5,743 nucleotides of DNA from Actinomycetes bacterium (GTDB taxonomy: Bacteria; Actinomycetota; Acidimicrobiia; Acidimicrobiales; Bog-793). The translations under genes were made by a program, and so were the position numbers. The stretch's first letter is position 1. Each line of letters opens with the position of its first letter. Positions 1 to 5,743 of this stretch are shown piece by piece. The notes under the pieces were generated by a model. That model saw only the letters and a list, made by a program, of their open reading frames with translations. It was not told the origin of the DNA and searched no databases. Location: assembly GCA_021785095.1 (NCBI GenBank), contig JAJYGM010000227.1, positions 1-5,743 of the forward strand, written 5' to 3'.

Positions 1-1
1 C

Positions 2-871
2 TTCTCGGCAGCGCTCGCCGCGGGGGTGATCACGCCCCAGACGACGTTCACGGTCCCCGACCAGCGCACGATCGACGGCTACCTGTTCCACGACGCGACA
101 CCGCATCCCACCCAGCCGATGACCGCGACGCAGATCCTGGCGCAGTCCTCGAACATCGGGACCTCGTTCATCACCCAGAAGCTCGGCGAGACACGCCTGC
201 TCGCGCAGGTGCGCAGGCTGGGCTTCGGCAAGCCGACCGGGCTGCACTTCCCCGGGGACTCGCCCGGTCTGATCGTGACCCCGGCGCAATGGGCCGCGAC
301 CGACTGGGTGTCGCTCCCCATCGGCCAGGTGGACGCGGTCAGCGCGATGCAGGTGCTCGACGCGTACAACGCGCTCGCCAATGGCGGGGTCTACATCGTC
401 CCGAAGCTCGTGCGCGCGACGTTGAGCGCTGGCGGAGCCGTGCACCCGACGCCGCCTTCCCCCGCCCACCGGGTCATGCCCGCAGCGGTCGCCAAAGAGC
501 TCGTGCCGATGTTCGAGCAGGTGGTCAACAACGGCACCGGCGTTGCCTCGGCGGTGCCCGGCTACCTCGTCGCCGGCAAGACCGGGACCGCCCAGATCCC
601 CGCGGACAACGGCACCGCCGGGTACATCACAGGGGCATTCGACGCGACGTTCGTCGGGTTCGCACCGGCCAACCATCCGGTGCTCAGCGCGATCGTCGAG
701 CTGAACCGACCCACGCCTATCTACGGAGGGGCCGTCGCGGCGCCGGTGTTCTCCAAGGTCATGGCGTACGCACTGCACCGCTACGACGTGCCAGCCACGC
801 CGGGGCTCGGCGGCAAGCCGCAGGCGACAGCGCCTACGACACTCACAGCGCTGGTCCGGCAAGCGACGTGA
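2..871 (+). CDS. ftsI: FtsI, class B penicillin-binding protein (septal transpeptidase), 5' truncated by window start
   Basis: This is the C-terminal part of a D,D-transpeptidase that cross-links septal peptidoglycan on the outer face of the cytoplasmic membrane. The reading frame is open from base 2, so the GTG at 26 is an internal valine and not a start. The second active-site motif SSN is at bases 146-154 and the third, KTGT (context VAGKTGTAQIP), at 578-589. Their spacing of about 144 residues is close to that of known FtsI proteins. The catalytic serine motif SxxK is not visible. The first residues (FSAALAAGVITP) resemble the segment just after it, so it should lie only a few codons upstream of the window. 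About 95 residues follow KTGT, with a Pro/Thr/Ala-rich tail and no PASTA domain. The position directly before murE supports FtsI over other class B PBPs. The stop is TGA at 869-871. Confidence 0.93.
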   Translation, partial: FSAALAAGVITPQTTFTVPDQRTIDGYLFHDATPHPTQPMTATQILAQSSNIGTSFITQKLGETRLLAQVRRLGFGKPTGLHFPGDSPGLIVTPAQWAATDWVSLPIGQVDAVSAMQVLDAYNALANGGVYIVPKLVRATLSAGGAVHPTPPSPAHRVMPAAVAKELVPMFEQVVNNGTGVASAVPGYLVAGKTGTAQIPADNGTAGYITGAFDATFVGFAPANHPVLSAIVELNRPTPIYGGAVAAPVFSKVMAYALHRYDVPATPGLGGKPQATAPTTLTALVRQAT

Positions 872-888
872 CGCGGCTACCATCCGCG
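872..888 (+). other. Small GC hairpin in the ftsI-murE gap
   Basis: Immediately after the ftsI stop, CGCGG (872-876) can pair with CCGCG (884-888) around a 7-base loop. The stem is only 5 bp and no T-run follows, so it does not look like an intrinsic terminator. In sequence this rich in G and C, such a stem can arise by chance. No promoter was recognised in the gap, which suggests that ftsI and murE are co-transcribed. Confidence 0.25.
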
Positions 889-944
889 AGGGCCTCGGCT
901 CACGGATGGTCCGTGCCTGCGCTCCCCGGAAGCCTTCCGTGCTC

Positions 945-2399
945 ATGACCCTCCTCCTCGACGACATCGACGTGCTCGGGACGTCGGGTGATCCCGGTCG
1001 CGTCGACGTGACCCAGGTCGAGCACGACAGCCGGCGCGTGGTGCCCGGAACCCTCTTCTGCTGCCTCGTCGGCAGGCAGGCCGACGGCCACGACCATGCC
1101 CTCGAGGCTGTCGAGAGAGGGGCAGTGGGGATCGTCGCGGAGCGCGACGTGGGACCGCTCCCAGGCCACGTGGCCCAGGTCCGGGTCGCGCCGGGCGCCG
1201 GGCGCCCGGCGATGGCGCGTCTCGCCGCCGCTCTCTACAAGCACCCGGCCGCGTCGCTGCTGGTCGCGGGCGTGACGGGCACGAACGGCAAGACCACGGT
1301 CACCAATCTCCTCGGCGCGGCGCTCGAGCACGCCGGGCACCCGACCACGGTGATCGGGACGCTCACCGGCACGATGACGACCCCGGAGTCTACCGATCTG
1401 CAACGCACGTTCGCAGCCGTGCGCGACGCCCACGCCGCGACGGTGCGCCCCGCCGTGGCGATGGAGGTGTCGAGCCACGCGCTCGTGCAGTCCCGGGTCG
1501 ACACCGTGCGCTTCGACGTGGCGGTGTTCACGAACCTGAGCCACGACCACCTGGACTTCCACGGGTCGATGGGGGCGTACTTCGAAGCGAAGGCCATGCT
1601 CTTCGAGCCCGAGCGGACGAGGGCCGCCGTCGTGGACGCGGACGGAGCGTGGGGACAACGCCTCCTCGAGCGCACGCGGGTGCCGGCCGTGGCGGTCCGA
1701 CGGGCGGACGTGCGAGACGTGCGCCTCGAGGTCGGGCGGTCGCGCTTCACCTGGCGTGGCGAGCAGGTGATCGTGCCCCTTACCGGGCTGGTGAACGTCA
1801 CGAACGCGCAGCTCGCGGCGGAAGCAGCGGTCGTCCTGGGCGTGCCGCCCGCGGTCGCCGCCGAGGGCCTCTCGTCGGCAACGCCGCTGCCGGGGCGCAT
1901 GGAGGTGGTCGACACCGGAGGCCTCGGCTTCTCCGTGCTCGTCGACTACGCGCACACCCCAGCGGCCCTCGAGGTCGTGCTCGCCGAAGCTCGGCGAGTC
2001 GCGGAGGAGGCAGGAGGCCGCACCGTCGTCGTCTTCGGCTGCGGAGGCGACCGAGACGCCTTGAAGCGCCCTGCCATGGGCGCTGCAGCAGCCGCCGGGG
2101 CGGACGTGGTCGTGGTCACCTCTGACAACCCGCGCCACGAGGACCCCCGCAGCATCATCGAGGACGTGCTGCGCGGCGTCGTCCCCCTCGCCGAGCCGAT
2201 CGTGGAGCCCGACCGACGGCGCGCCGTCGAGCGCGCGATCCGGTCAGCGCGGCCCGGCGACGTCGTGGTGGTGGCGGGCAAGGGGCACGAGACCGTGCAG
2301 GTGGTGGGGGACCTTCGGCTCCCCTTCGACGACCGAGCCGTGGCGGCCGAGGTGCTCGCGTCGCTCGCTGCGGATCGCTCTTCGAACAGGGGTGCGTGA
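945..2399 (+). CDS. murE: MurE, UDP-MurNAc-L-Ala-D-Glu:meso-diaminopimelate ligase
   Basis: This cytoplasmic ATP-dependent Mur ligase adds the third residue of the peptidoglycan stem peptide. Counting from the ATG at 945 (484 aa, a normal length), the N-terminal domain has the DSRRVVPGTLF and DGH signatures. The P-loop GTNGKTT is at 112-118 and TTPES at 145-149. MEVSSHAL is at 173-180 and NLSHDHLDFH at 197-206. Lys216 in YFEAKAMLF matches the carbamylated lysine of Mur ligases. DYAHTP is at 334-339 and FGCGGDRD at 364-371. DNPR at 394-397 is the known meso-DAP selectivity motif, and GKGHE is at 445-449. The start is uncertain: in-frame alternatives are ATG 906 (497 aa) and GTG 939. The family-like sequence begins at about 945, while GGAAG (928-932) is best spaced, at 6 bases, for GTG 939. 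The stop TGA overlaps the mraY GTG start. No murF follows. Confidence 0.95.
   Translation: MTLLLDDIDVLGTSGDPGRVDVTQVEHDSRRVVPGTLFCCLVGRQADGHDHALEAVERGAVGIVAERDVGPLPGHVAQVRVAPGAGRPAMARLAAALYKHPAASLLVAGVTGTNGKTTVTNLLGAALEHAGHPTTVIGTLTGTMTTPESTDLQRTFAAVRDAHAATVRPAVAMEVSSHALVQSRVDTVRFDVAVFTNLSHDHLDFHGSMGAYFEAKAMLFEPERTRAAVVDADGAWGQRLLERTRVPAVAVRRADVRDVRLEVGRSRFTWRGEQVIVPLTGLVNVTNAQLAAEAAVVLGVPPAVAAEGLSSATPLPGRMEVVDTGGLGFSVLVDYAHTPAALEVVLAEARRVAEEAGGRTVVVFGCGGDRDALKRPAMGAAAAAGADVVVVTSDNPRHEDPRSIIEDVLRGVVPLAEPIVEPDRRRAVERAIRSARPGDVVVVAGKGHETVQVVGDLRLPFDDRAVAAEVLASLAADRSSNRGA
2396..2399 (+). other. murE/mraY 4-base overlap (GTGA), likely translational coupling
   Basis: The GTG at 2396-2398 that can start mraY overlaps the murE stop TGA at 2397-2399, a common arrangement for coupled translation. 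AGGGG at 2388-2392 lies only 3 bases before this GTG but 9 bases before the in-frame GTG at 2402. The true mraY start could therefore be two codons downstream. Either choice keeps the genes adjoining with no room for another gene. Confidence 0.7.
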
Positions 2400-3439
2400 G
2401 GGTGCTGTCGATCATGTCCTCGGGGGCGGCCGCGTTCTGGCTCTCGATCCTCGGGACCCCTGTCCTCATGCGCTGGCTGCGGCGCAAGCGCATTGGCCAG
2501 CACATCCGCGAGGACGGGCCGGCCACCCACACGTCCAAGGCGGGAACGCCGACGATGGGCGGGCTCGCGATCGTGGGAGCGGTCGTCGGCGGGTACCTCG
2601 TCGGCCACGTCGGGGACGCGGTGCGGTTCTCCGCGGAGGGGGTGCTCGTGGTGGTCACGGTCGTGCTCTTCGGCGCGATCGGGGCGCTCGACGACTGGAT
2701 CAAGGTGCGCAACCGCCGGAGCCTCGGGCTGAACAAGCGGGCGAAATTGGGCGCTCAGGTGGCGGTCGGCGTGCTCTTCGCCGAGCTCGCCGTCCACTGG
2801 GCGCACACCTCGACGACCCTCTCATTCACGCGGATGTCTTCGCCAGGGACCGAGCTCGGCGAGGTCGGCTGGGTCGCGTTCGCCGTCTTCGTCCTCGTCG
2901 GCGCCTCCAACGCGGTCAACCTGACCGACGGCCTCGACGGGCTCGCGGCAGGGTCGTCCACGATGAGCTTCGCGGTGCTGGCGATCCTCGGGTACTGGAT
3001 CTTCCGGCACCAAGCGATCTTCCACGTGCTCCCCGCGTACGCGATCGACCTCGCACTCACCTCCGTCGCGCTTGGCGGTGCGTGCCTCGGCTTTCTGTGG
3101 TGGAACGCGGCACCGGCGAAGATCATCATGGGGGACACCGGGTCGCTCGCGATCGGCTCGGGGCTCGGCGCGCTGTGCCTCCTGTTGAACCTCGACCTGC
3201 TGCTGCCGATCCTCGCGGGGCTCTTCGTGATCGAGACGCTCTCGGTGATCGCGCAGGTGCTGAGCTTCCGGGCCTTCCACAAGCGGATCCTGCGGATGGC
3301 GCCCATCCACCATCACTTCGAGCTGAGCGGGTGGCCGGAGACCACGGTCATCGTCCGGCTCTGGATCGGCGCGGGGCTCTTCGCCGCGCTCGCGCTCGGC
3401 ATCTTCTACGGCGTGTACCTCACCGTGGCGAAGCTCTGA
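2396..3439 (+). CDS. mraY: MraY, phospho-N-acetylmuramoyl-pentapeptide transferase
   Basis: This polytopic membrane enzyme transfers phospho-MurNAc-pentapeptide from UDP-MurNAc-pentapeptide to undecaprenyl phosphate, making lipid I on the cytoplasmic face. The 347-aa product is close to the usual length of about 320-360. Family motifs appear in the expected order. KAGTPTMGG is at 48-56, and the paired aspartates DD in GALDDWIKV are at 99-100. NLTDGLDGL starts at Asn175. MGDTGS is at 245-250, with Asp247 matching the third catalytic aspartate. The HHH triad in APIHHHFELSGWPE is at 305-307. Hydrophobic segments recur throughout, beginning with the stretch around residues 9-26. The GTG start at 2396 overlaps murE; GTG 2402 and ATG 2414 are in-frame alternatives. 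The gene directly follows murE, where murF normally intervenes, and is followed by an 82-base spacer where murD normally sits. Confidence 0.96.
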   Translation: MRVLSIMSSGAAAFWLSILGTPVLMRWLRRKRIGQHIREDGPATHTSKAGTPTMGGLAIVGAVVGGYLVGHVGDAVRFSAEGVLVVVTVVLFGAIGALDDWIKVRNRRSLGLNKRAKLGAQVAVGVLFAELAVHWAHTSTTLSFTRMSSPGTELGEVGWVAFAVFVLVGASNAVNLTDGLDGLAAGSSTMSFAVLAILGYWIFRHQAIFHVLPAYAIDLALTSVALGGACLGFLWWNAAPAKIIMGDTGSLAIGSGLGALCLLLNLDLLLPILAGLFVIETLSVIAQVLSFRAFHKRILRMAPIHHHFELSGWPETTVIVRLWIGAGLFAALALGIFYGVYLTVAKL

Positions 3440-3521
3440 TGCACAGGATCCCCCACAGGGCCCTTCCTGTCGGCGACGATGGTGCGTCGGCATCCGTGGA
3501 GAAGAGAAGAGGGACATCCTC
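3440..3521 (+). other. mraY-ftsW spacer, no gene seen
   Basis: These 82 bases are the only sizeable non-coding interval and occupy the usual place of murD. They hold two copies of CACAGG (3442-3447 and 3454-3459). The second includes ACAGG (3455-3459), which can pair weakly with CCTGT (3466-3470) over a 6-base loop. An 8-base palindrome AGGGCCCT lies at 3457-3464. No T-run follows, so a terminator is not supported. I recognise no promoter and nothing resembling the end of a Mur ligase. The 3' end carries the ftsW ribosome binding site. Confidence 0.6.
3508..3513 (+). promoter_or_regulatory. Shine-Dalgarno for ftsW
   Basis: AGAGGG, part of a purine-rich run from about 3500, lies 8 bases before the ATG at 3522. 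It is the clearest ribosome binding site in the window and fixes the ftsW start. ftsW does not overlap mraY, so it needs independent initiation. Confidence 0.75.
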
Positions 3522-4706
3522 ATGACGGCGACCAAGTCGGTGGCGCGCCAGGCACGATTGGTGGTGCTCCTGCGCGAGATGCCCACCTCCACGATCCTCG
3601 TGACGCTCGTCGCGGTCCTCTGCGTCTTCGGGACGATCATGGTGGGCTCTGCGTCGGAGGTCGTCTCGATCGAGACGTACGGGTCGGCATCGTCGATCTT
3701 GATCCGCCAGTGCATGTGGCTCGCGCTCGGGACGGTGGTCATGGTCGTGGCGAGCCGCGTGGACTACCGCTGGCTCAGGAAGTTCTCGCGGCTGCTCGTT
3801 CTCGCCTCCTTCGGCGGACTCCTGCTCGTGCTGGTCCCGCACCTCGCGGTCCAAGCGACAGGGGCGAGCCGATGGATCGGGTTCGGCTCGTTCGACGTAC
3901 AGCCCTCGGAGGTCATGAAGCTGGCGCTCGCTTTCTTCGGTGCCGACCTCGTGGTGCGCCGCGAGGAAGCGGGGGGAGGGGAGCGGACCGTGATCGGGCC
4001 GGTCCTGCTGCTCGTCGCGGCGGCCTGCGGGCTCGTGCTGGCGGAGCCGGACATGGGCACCACCGTCGTGCTCGTCTGCATCGGCATGTCGCTGCTGTTC
4101 GCATCGGGCGTCTCGTTCCGGCCCGTGGTGAAGGCCGGCGGCGCCGTCGTCGCCCTGGCCGTGCTCGCGAGCCTGGTCGACCCGTACCGGAGGCAGCGGC
4201 TGCTCTCGTTCTTCAACCCCGGTGCCCACGCGACGAGCTCGGGGTACCAGGTGGTGCAGTCGCTGATCGGGCTCGGGTCGGGGCACATCTTCGGGCTCGG
4301 GCTCGGCAACGGGACCGAGAAGTGGGGCTTCCTCCCCAACCCGCACTCCGACTTCATCTTTTCGGTGATCGGCCAGGAGCTCGGCCTGGCCGGCACCGGT
4401 CTCGTCCTCGTGCTCCTCGGCGCGCTGTGCTGGTTCGGGCTGCGTGCGGCGAGCCGCGCCCCCGACCGTTTCGGCGGGCTGCTCGGCGTGGCGATCGTCG
4501 TGTGGTTGGCGGTCGAGACGCTCATCAACGTCGGAGCCGTGATCGGGCTCCTTCCCGTGACCGGGATCCCGCTGCCGTTCGTCTCCTACGGCGGGTCCTC
4601 GCTCGTGGTCACGATGGCTGGCGCCGGCGTGCTCGTGAACATCGCCCGGTCGGAGCAGGTCGGCACCCGCCAGCTGCCCACGCTCGCGGAGCTCAGGTCG
4701 AGATGA
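3522..4706 (+). CDS. ftsW: FtsW, SEDS-family lipid II polymerase (septal glycosyltransferase)
   Basis: This is a polytopic membrane SEDS protein that polymerises lipid II into glycan strands at the division septum, working with its class B PBP partner FtsI, encoded in the same cluster. The 394-aa product has a short basic N-terminus and then hydrophobic segments at about 25-42 and 59-78, with more to the C-terminus. Family motifs include GASRWIGFG (114-122), QPSEVMKL (127-134) and LAEPDMGTT (from Leu173). YQVVQSLIGLGSGHIFGLGLG and NPHSDFIFSVIGQELG follow, the latter with Asp277 matching the essential SEDS aspartate. VTGIPLPFVSYGGSS is at 346-360. Near Asp277 the usual GEELG reads GQELG. RodA is the related alternative, but the location between mraY and murG favours FtsW. 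The start has a strong Shine-Dalgarno, and the TGA stop overlaps the murG ATG. Confidence 0.95.
   Translation: MTATKSVARQARLVVLLREMPTSTILVTLVAVLCVFGTIMVGSASEVVSIETYGSASSILIRQCMWLALGTVVMVVASRVDYRWLRKFSRLLVLASFGGLLLVLVPHLAVQATGASRWIGFGSFDVQPSEVMKLALAFFGADLVVRREEAGGGERTVIGPVLLLVAAACGLVLAEPDMGTTVVLVCIGMSLLFASGVSFRPVVKAGGAVVALAVLASLVDPYRRQRLLSFFNPGAHATSSGYQVVQSLIGLGSGHIFGLGLGNGTEKWGFLPNPHSDFIFSVIGQELGLAGTGLVLVLLGALCWFGLRAASRAPDRFGGLLGVAIVVWLAVETLINVGAVIGLLPVTGIPLPFVSYGGSSLVVTMAGAGVLVNIARSEQVGTRQLPTLAELRSR
4703..4706 (+). other. ftsW/murG 4-base overlap (ATGA), likely translational coupling
   Basis: The murG ATG at 4703-4705 overlaps the ftsW stop TGA at 4704-4706. AGG at 4695-4697 (5 bases upstream) and GGAG at 4688-4691 (11 bases upstream) are possible weak ribosome binding sites inside ftsW. 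The arrangement suggests that ribosomes finishing ftsW reinitiate on murG. Confidence 0.75.
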
Positions 4707-5743
4707 CGGGCAGGCCCTTCGCCGTGATCGCCGGTGGGGGGACCGGCGGGCACGTGTTCGAGGCGCTGGCGATCGCCGGCGCGCTGCGCTCGCTCGGTCA
4801 CGATCCCGAGACGATCGAGCTCGTGGGCTCACGCCGCGGCCAGGAGGCGACGCTCCTCGCCGGCCACGGGTTCCCCTTCACCCTCCTGCCCGGCCGTGGC
4901 ATCGTGCGGCGGCTCGACGCGGCGTCGTTGTGGGCGAACCTCGGCGCCCTCGTGGGCTTGGCCTCCGCCACCGCGAGGGAGGTCGTCGACCTGGCCCGGC
5001 GGCGCCCGCGCGTCGTGGTCTCCGTCGGGGGGTACGCGAGCCTCCCTTCGGACCTCGCCGCGGTCGTGCTCGGGGTGCCGCTCGTGCTCGTGACCATCGA
5101 CGCGGTGCCCGGCGCGGTCCATCGGCTTCTTCGGCGACGTGCGGCGGCGCACGCGGTGGCCTTCCCGGGAACCCGGGTGCCGCGGGCGGTCGTCACCGGC
5201 GTGGCCGTGCGCCCGGAGATCGTCGGGGTGGACCGCAGCGAGCACGCGGTCGTGCGTGCCCGCGAGGAGCTCGAGGTGCCCTCCGAGCGAAGGGTTGTCG
5301 GGGTCGTGGGCGGCTCTCTGGGTGCACGGCGTGTGAACTTGGCGGTCCTCGACCTGGCGGAGCGTTGGCGCCGGCGCGCAGACCTCGCGCTCTACCACGT
5401 CACGGGCCGGCGCGACGCCGACGAGATTTGCCGAGAGGCGTCGGCACGGGCGCTGACCGACGGTGCCGACGGGCTCTCGTACCGCCTGGTGCCCTTCGAG
5501 GATCGCATGGCGCGTCTCTACGAGGCGGTCGACGTGATGGTGTGCCGGTCGGGAGCCGGGACGGTCGCCGAGCTCGCGGTGGCGGGTGTCCCCTCCGTGC
5601 TCGTGCCACTCCCGGGAGCTCCCGGGGACCACCAGGGCGCCAATGCCCGCGCCCTCGCCGGCGCCGGAGCCGCCGTGATCGTCCCCGACGCGGCGCTGGG
5701 GTCGGACCGTCTCGCTTCGGTGCTCGAGCAGCTGCTCGGCGAC
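4703..5743 (+). CDS. murG: MurG, undecaprenyldiphospho-muramoylpentapeptide beta-N-acetylglucosaminyltransferase, 3' truncated by window end
   Basis: This peripheral membrane GT-B glycosyltransferase adds GlcNAc from UDP-GlcNAc to lipid I to form lipid II. The frame stays open from the ATG at 4703 to the last base, giving 347 codons without a stop; family members are usually about 355-380 aa, so only a short C-terminal piece is missing. Visible motifs are GGGTGGH (11-17), SVGGYASLP in the N-terminal domain, and FPGT near residue 155. GGSLGA is at 203-208, RSGAGTVAE at 282-290 in the UDP-GlcNAc-binding domain, and DHQGANA at 309-315. Two conserved positions differ. The usual HEQNAxPG reads VTIDAVPG (130-137), and GGTGGHVxPALA has Glu20 in place of Pro. 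The rest of the fold signatures are intact, so the gene looks functional. Its start overlaps the ftsW stop. Confidence 0.94.
   Translation, partial: MTGRPFAVIAGGGTGGHVFEALAIAGALRSLGHDPETIELVGSRRGQEATLLAGHGFPFTLLPGRGIVRRLDAASLWANLGALVGLASATAREVVDLARRRPRVVVSVGGYASLPSDLAAVVLGVPLVLVTIDAVPGAVHRLLRRRAAAHAVAFPGTRVPRAVVTGVAVRPEIVGVDRSEHAVVRAREELEVPSERRVVGVVGGSLGARRVNLAVLDLAERWRRRADLALYHVTGRRDADEICREASARALTDGADGLSYRLVPFEDRMARLYEAVDVMVCRSGAGTVAELAVAGVPSVLVPLPGAPGDHQGANARALAGAGAAVIVPDAALGSDRLASVLEQLLGD

Noticed and set aside
26..28. GTG as the start of the first gene
   Set aside because: The frame is open upstream to base 2 and the upstream residues match the FtsI transpeptidase domain, so the gene is truncated by the window and this GTG is internal.
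900..2138. Long minus-strand open frame (412 codons) opposite murE
   Set aside because: It lies entirely antisense to a well-supported MurE. Its translation is a low-complexity Arg/His/Gly/Asp-rich string with no recognisable domain, as expected for the shadow frame of a high-GC gene.
2277..2399. MurE possibly fused to a MurF domain that would replace the missing gene
   Set aside because: Only a normal MurE C-terminus follows GKGHE. The protein ends about 36 residues later with no second ligase domain.
3455..3470. Possible intrinsic terminator between mraY and ftsW
   Set aside because: The stem is only 5 bp (ACAGG/CCTGT) and is not followed by a T-run. The operon context also argues for read-through.
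2392..3525. Plus-strand open frame (377 codons) overlapping mraY in another frame
   Set aside because: The product is Arg/Gly/Ala-rich with no family signature, while the frame starting at 2396 carries every MraY motif.
3420..4832. Long minus-strand open frame (470 codons) opposite ftsW
   Set aside because: It is antisense to FtsW, dominated by Arg, Asp, His and Glu, has no hydrophobic core or motif, and runs across two genuine gene boundaries. It is a GC-rich shadow frame.
4734..5093. Plus-strand 119-codon open frame within murG
   Set aside because: It is an out-of-frame Ser/Arg-rich shadow. The true MurG frame is open from 4703 to the window end and contains all the family motifs.

Overview
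The window is a high-GC stretch, roughly 70 percent by eye, in which every real gene lies on the + strand. It is the central part of a dcw (division and cell wall) cluster. Five genes are recognisable: the 3' end of ftsI (class B penicillin-binding protein transpeptidase), murE, mraY, ftsW and the 5' 347 codons of murG, which runs off the window end. Strong G/C third positions, GTG starts and the cluster content fit a high-GC actinomycetote. A deep-branching class such as Acidimicrobiia is plausible from the flavour of MurG and FtsW, but that is an inference without phylogeny. The MurE meso-diaminopimelate motif DNPR predicts a meso-DAP peptidoglycan.

Layout: ftsI ends at 871. A short gap with a 5-bp GC hairpin and several candidate starts leads into murE (about 945-2399). 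murE overlaps mraY (2396-3439) by 4 bases (GTGA). An 82-base non-coding spacer (3440-3521) carrying a clear Shine-Dalgarno precedes ftsW (3522-4706). ftsW overlaps murG (from 4703) by 4 bases (ATGA). There is no gene-free stretch over 300 bases, and no tRNA, rRNA, mobile element, CRISPR array or convincing terminator was seen. The transcription unit appears continuous through the window.

Together the genes cover successive steps of peptidoglycan synthesis. MurE adds the third stem residue in the cytoplasm, MraY moves the phospho-MurNAc-peptide onto undecaprenyl phosphate (lipid I), and MurG adds GlcNAc (lipid II). FtsW polymerises lipid II at the septum and FtsI cross-links the product.

The main departure from the textbook order (ftsI-murE-murF-mraY-murD-ftsW-murG) is that murF and murD are both missing from their usual slots. 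murE abuts mraY directly and only 82 bases separate mraY from ftsW. MurG also has two substitutions in normally well-conserved motifs: HEQN reads VTID, and the Pro of GGTGGHVxP is Glu. I see no sign of a previously undescribed system; this is a housekeeping locus with a modified gene order.
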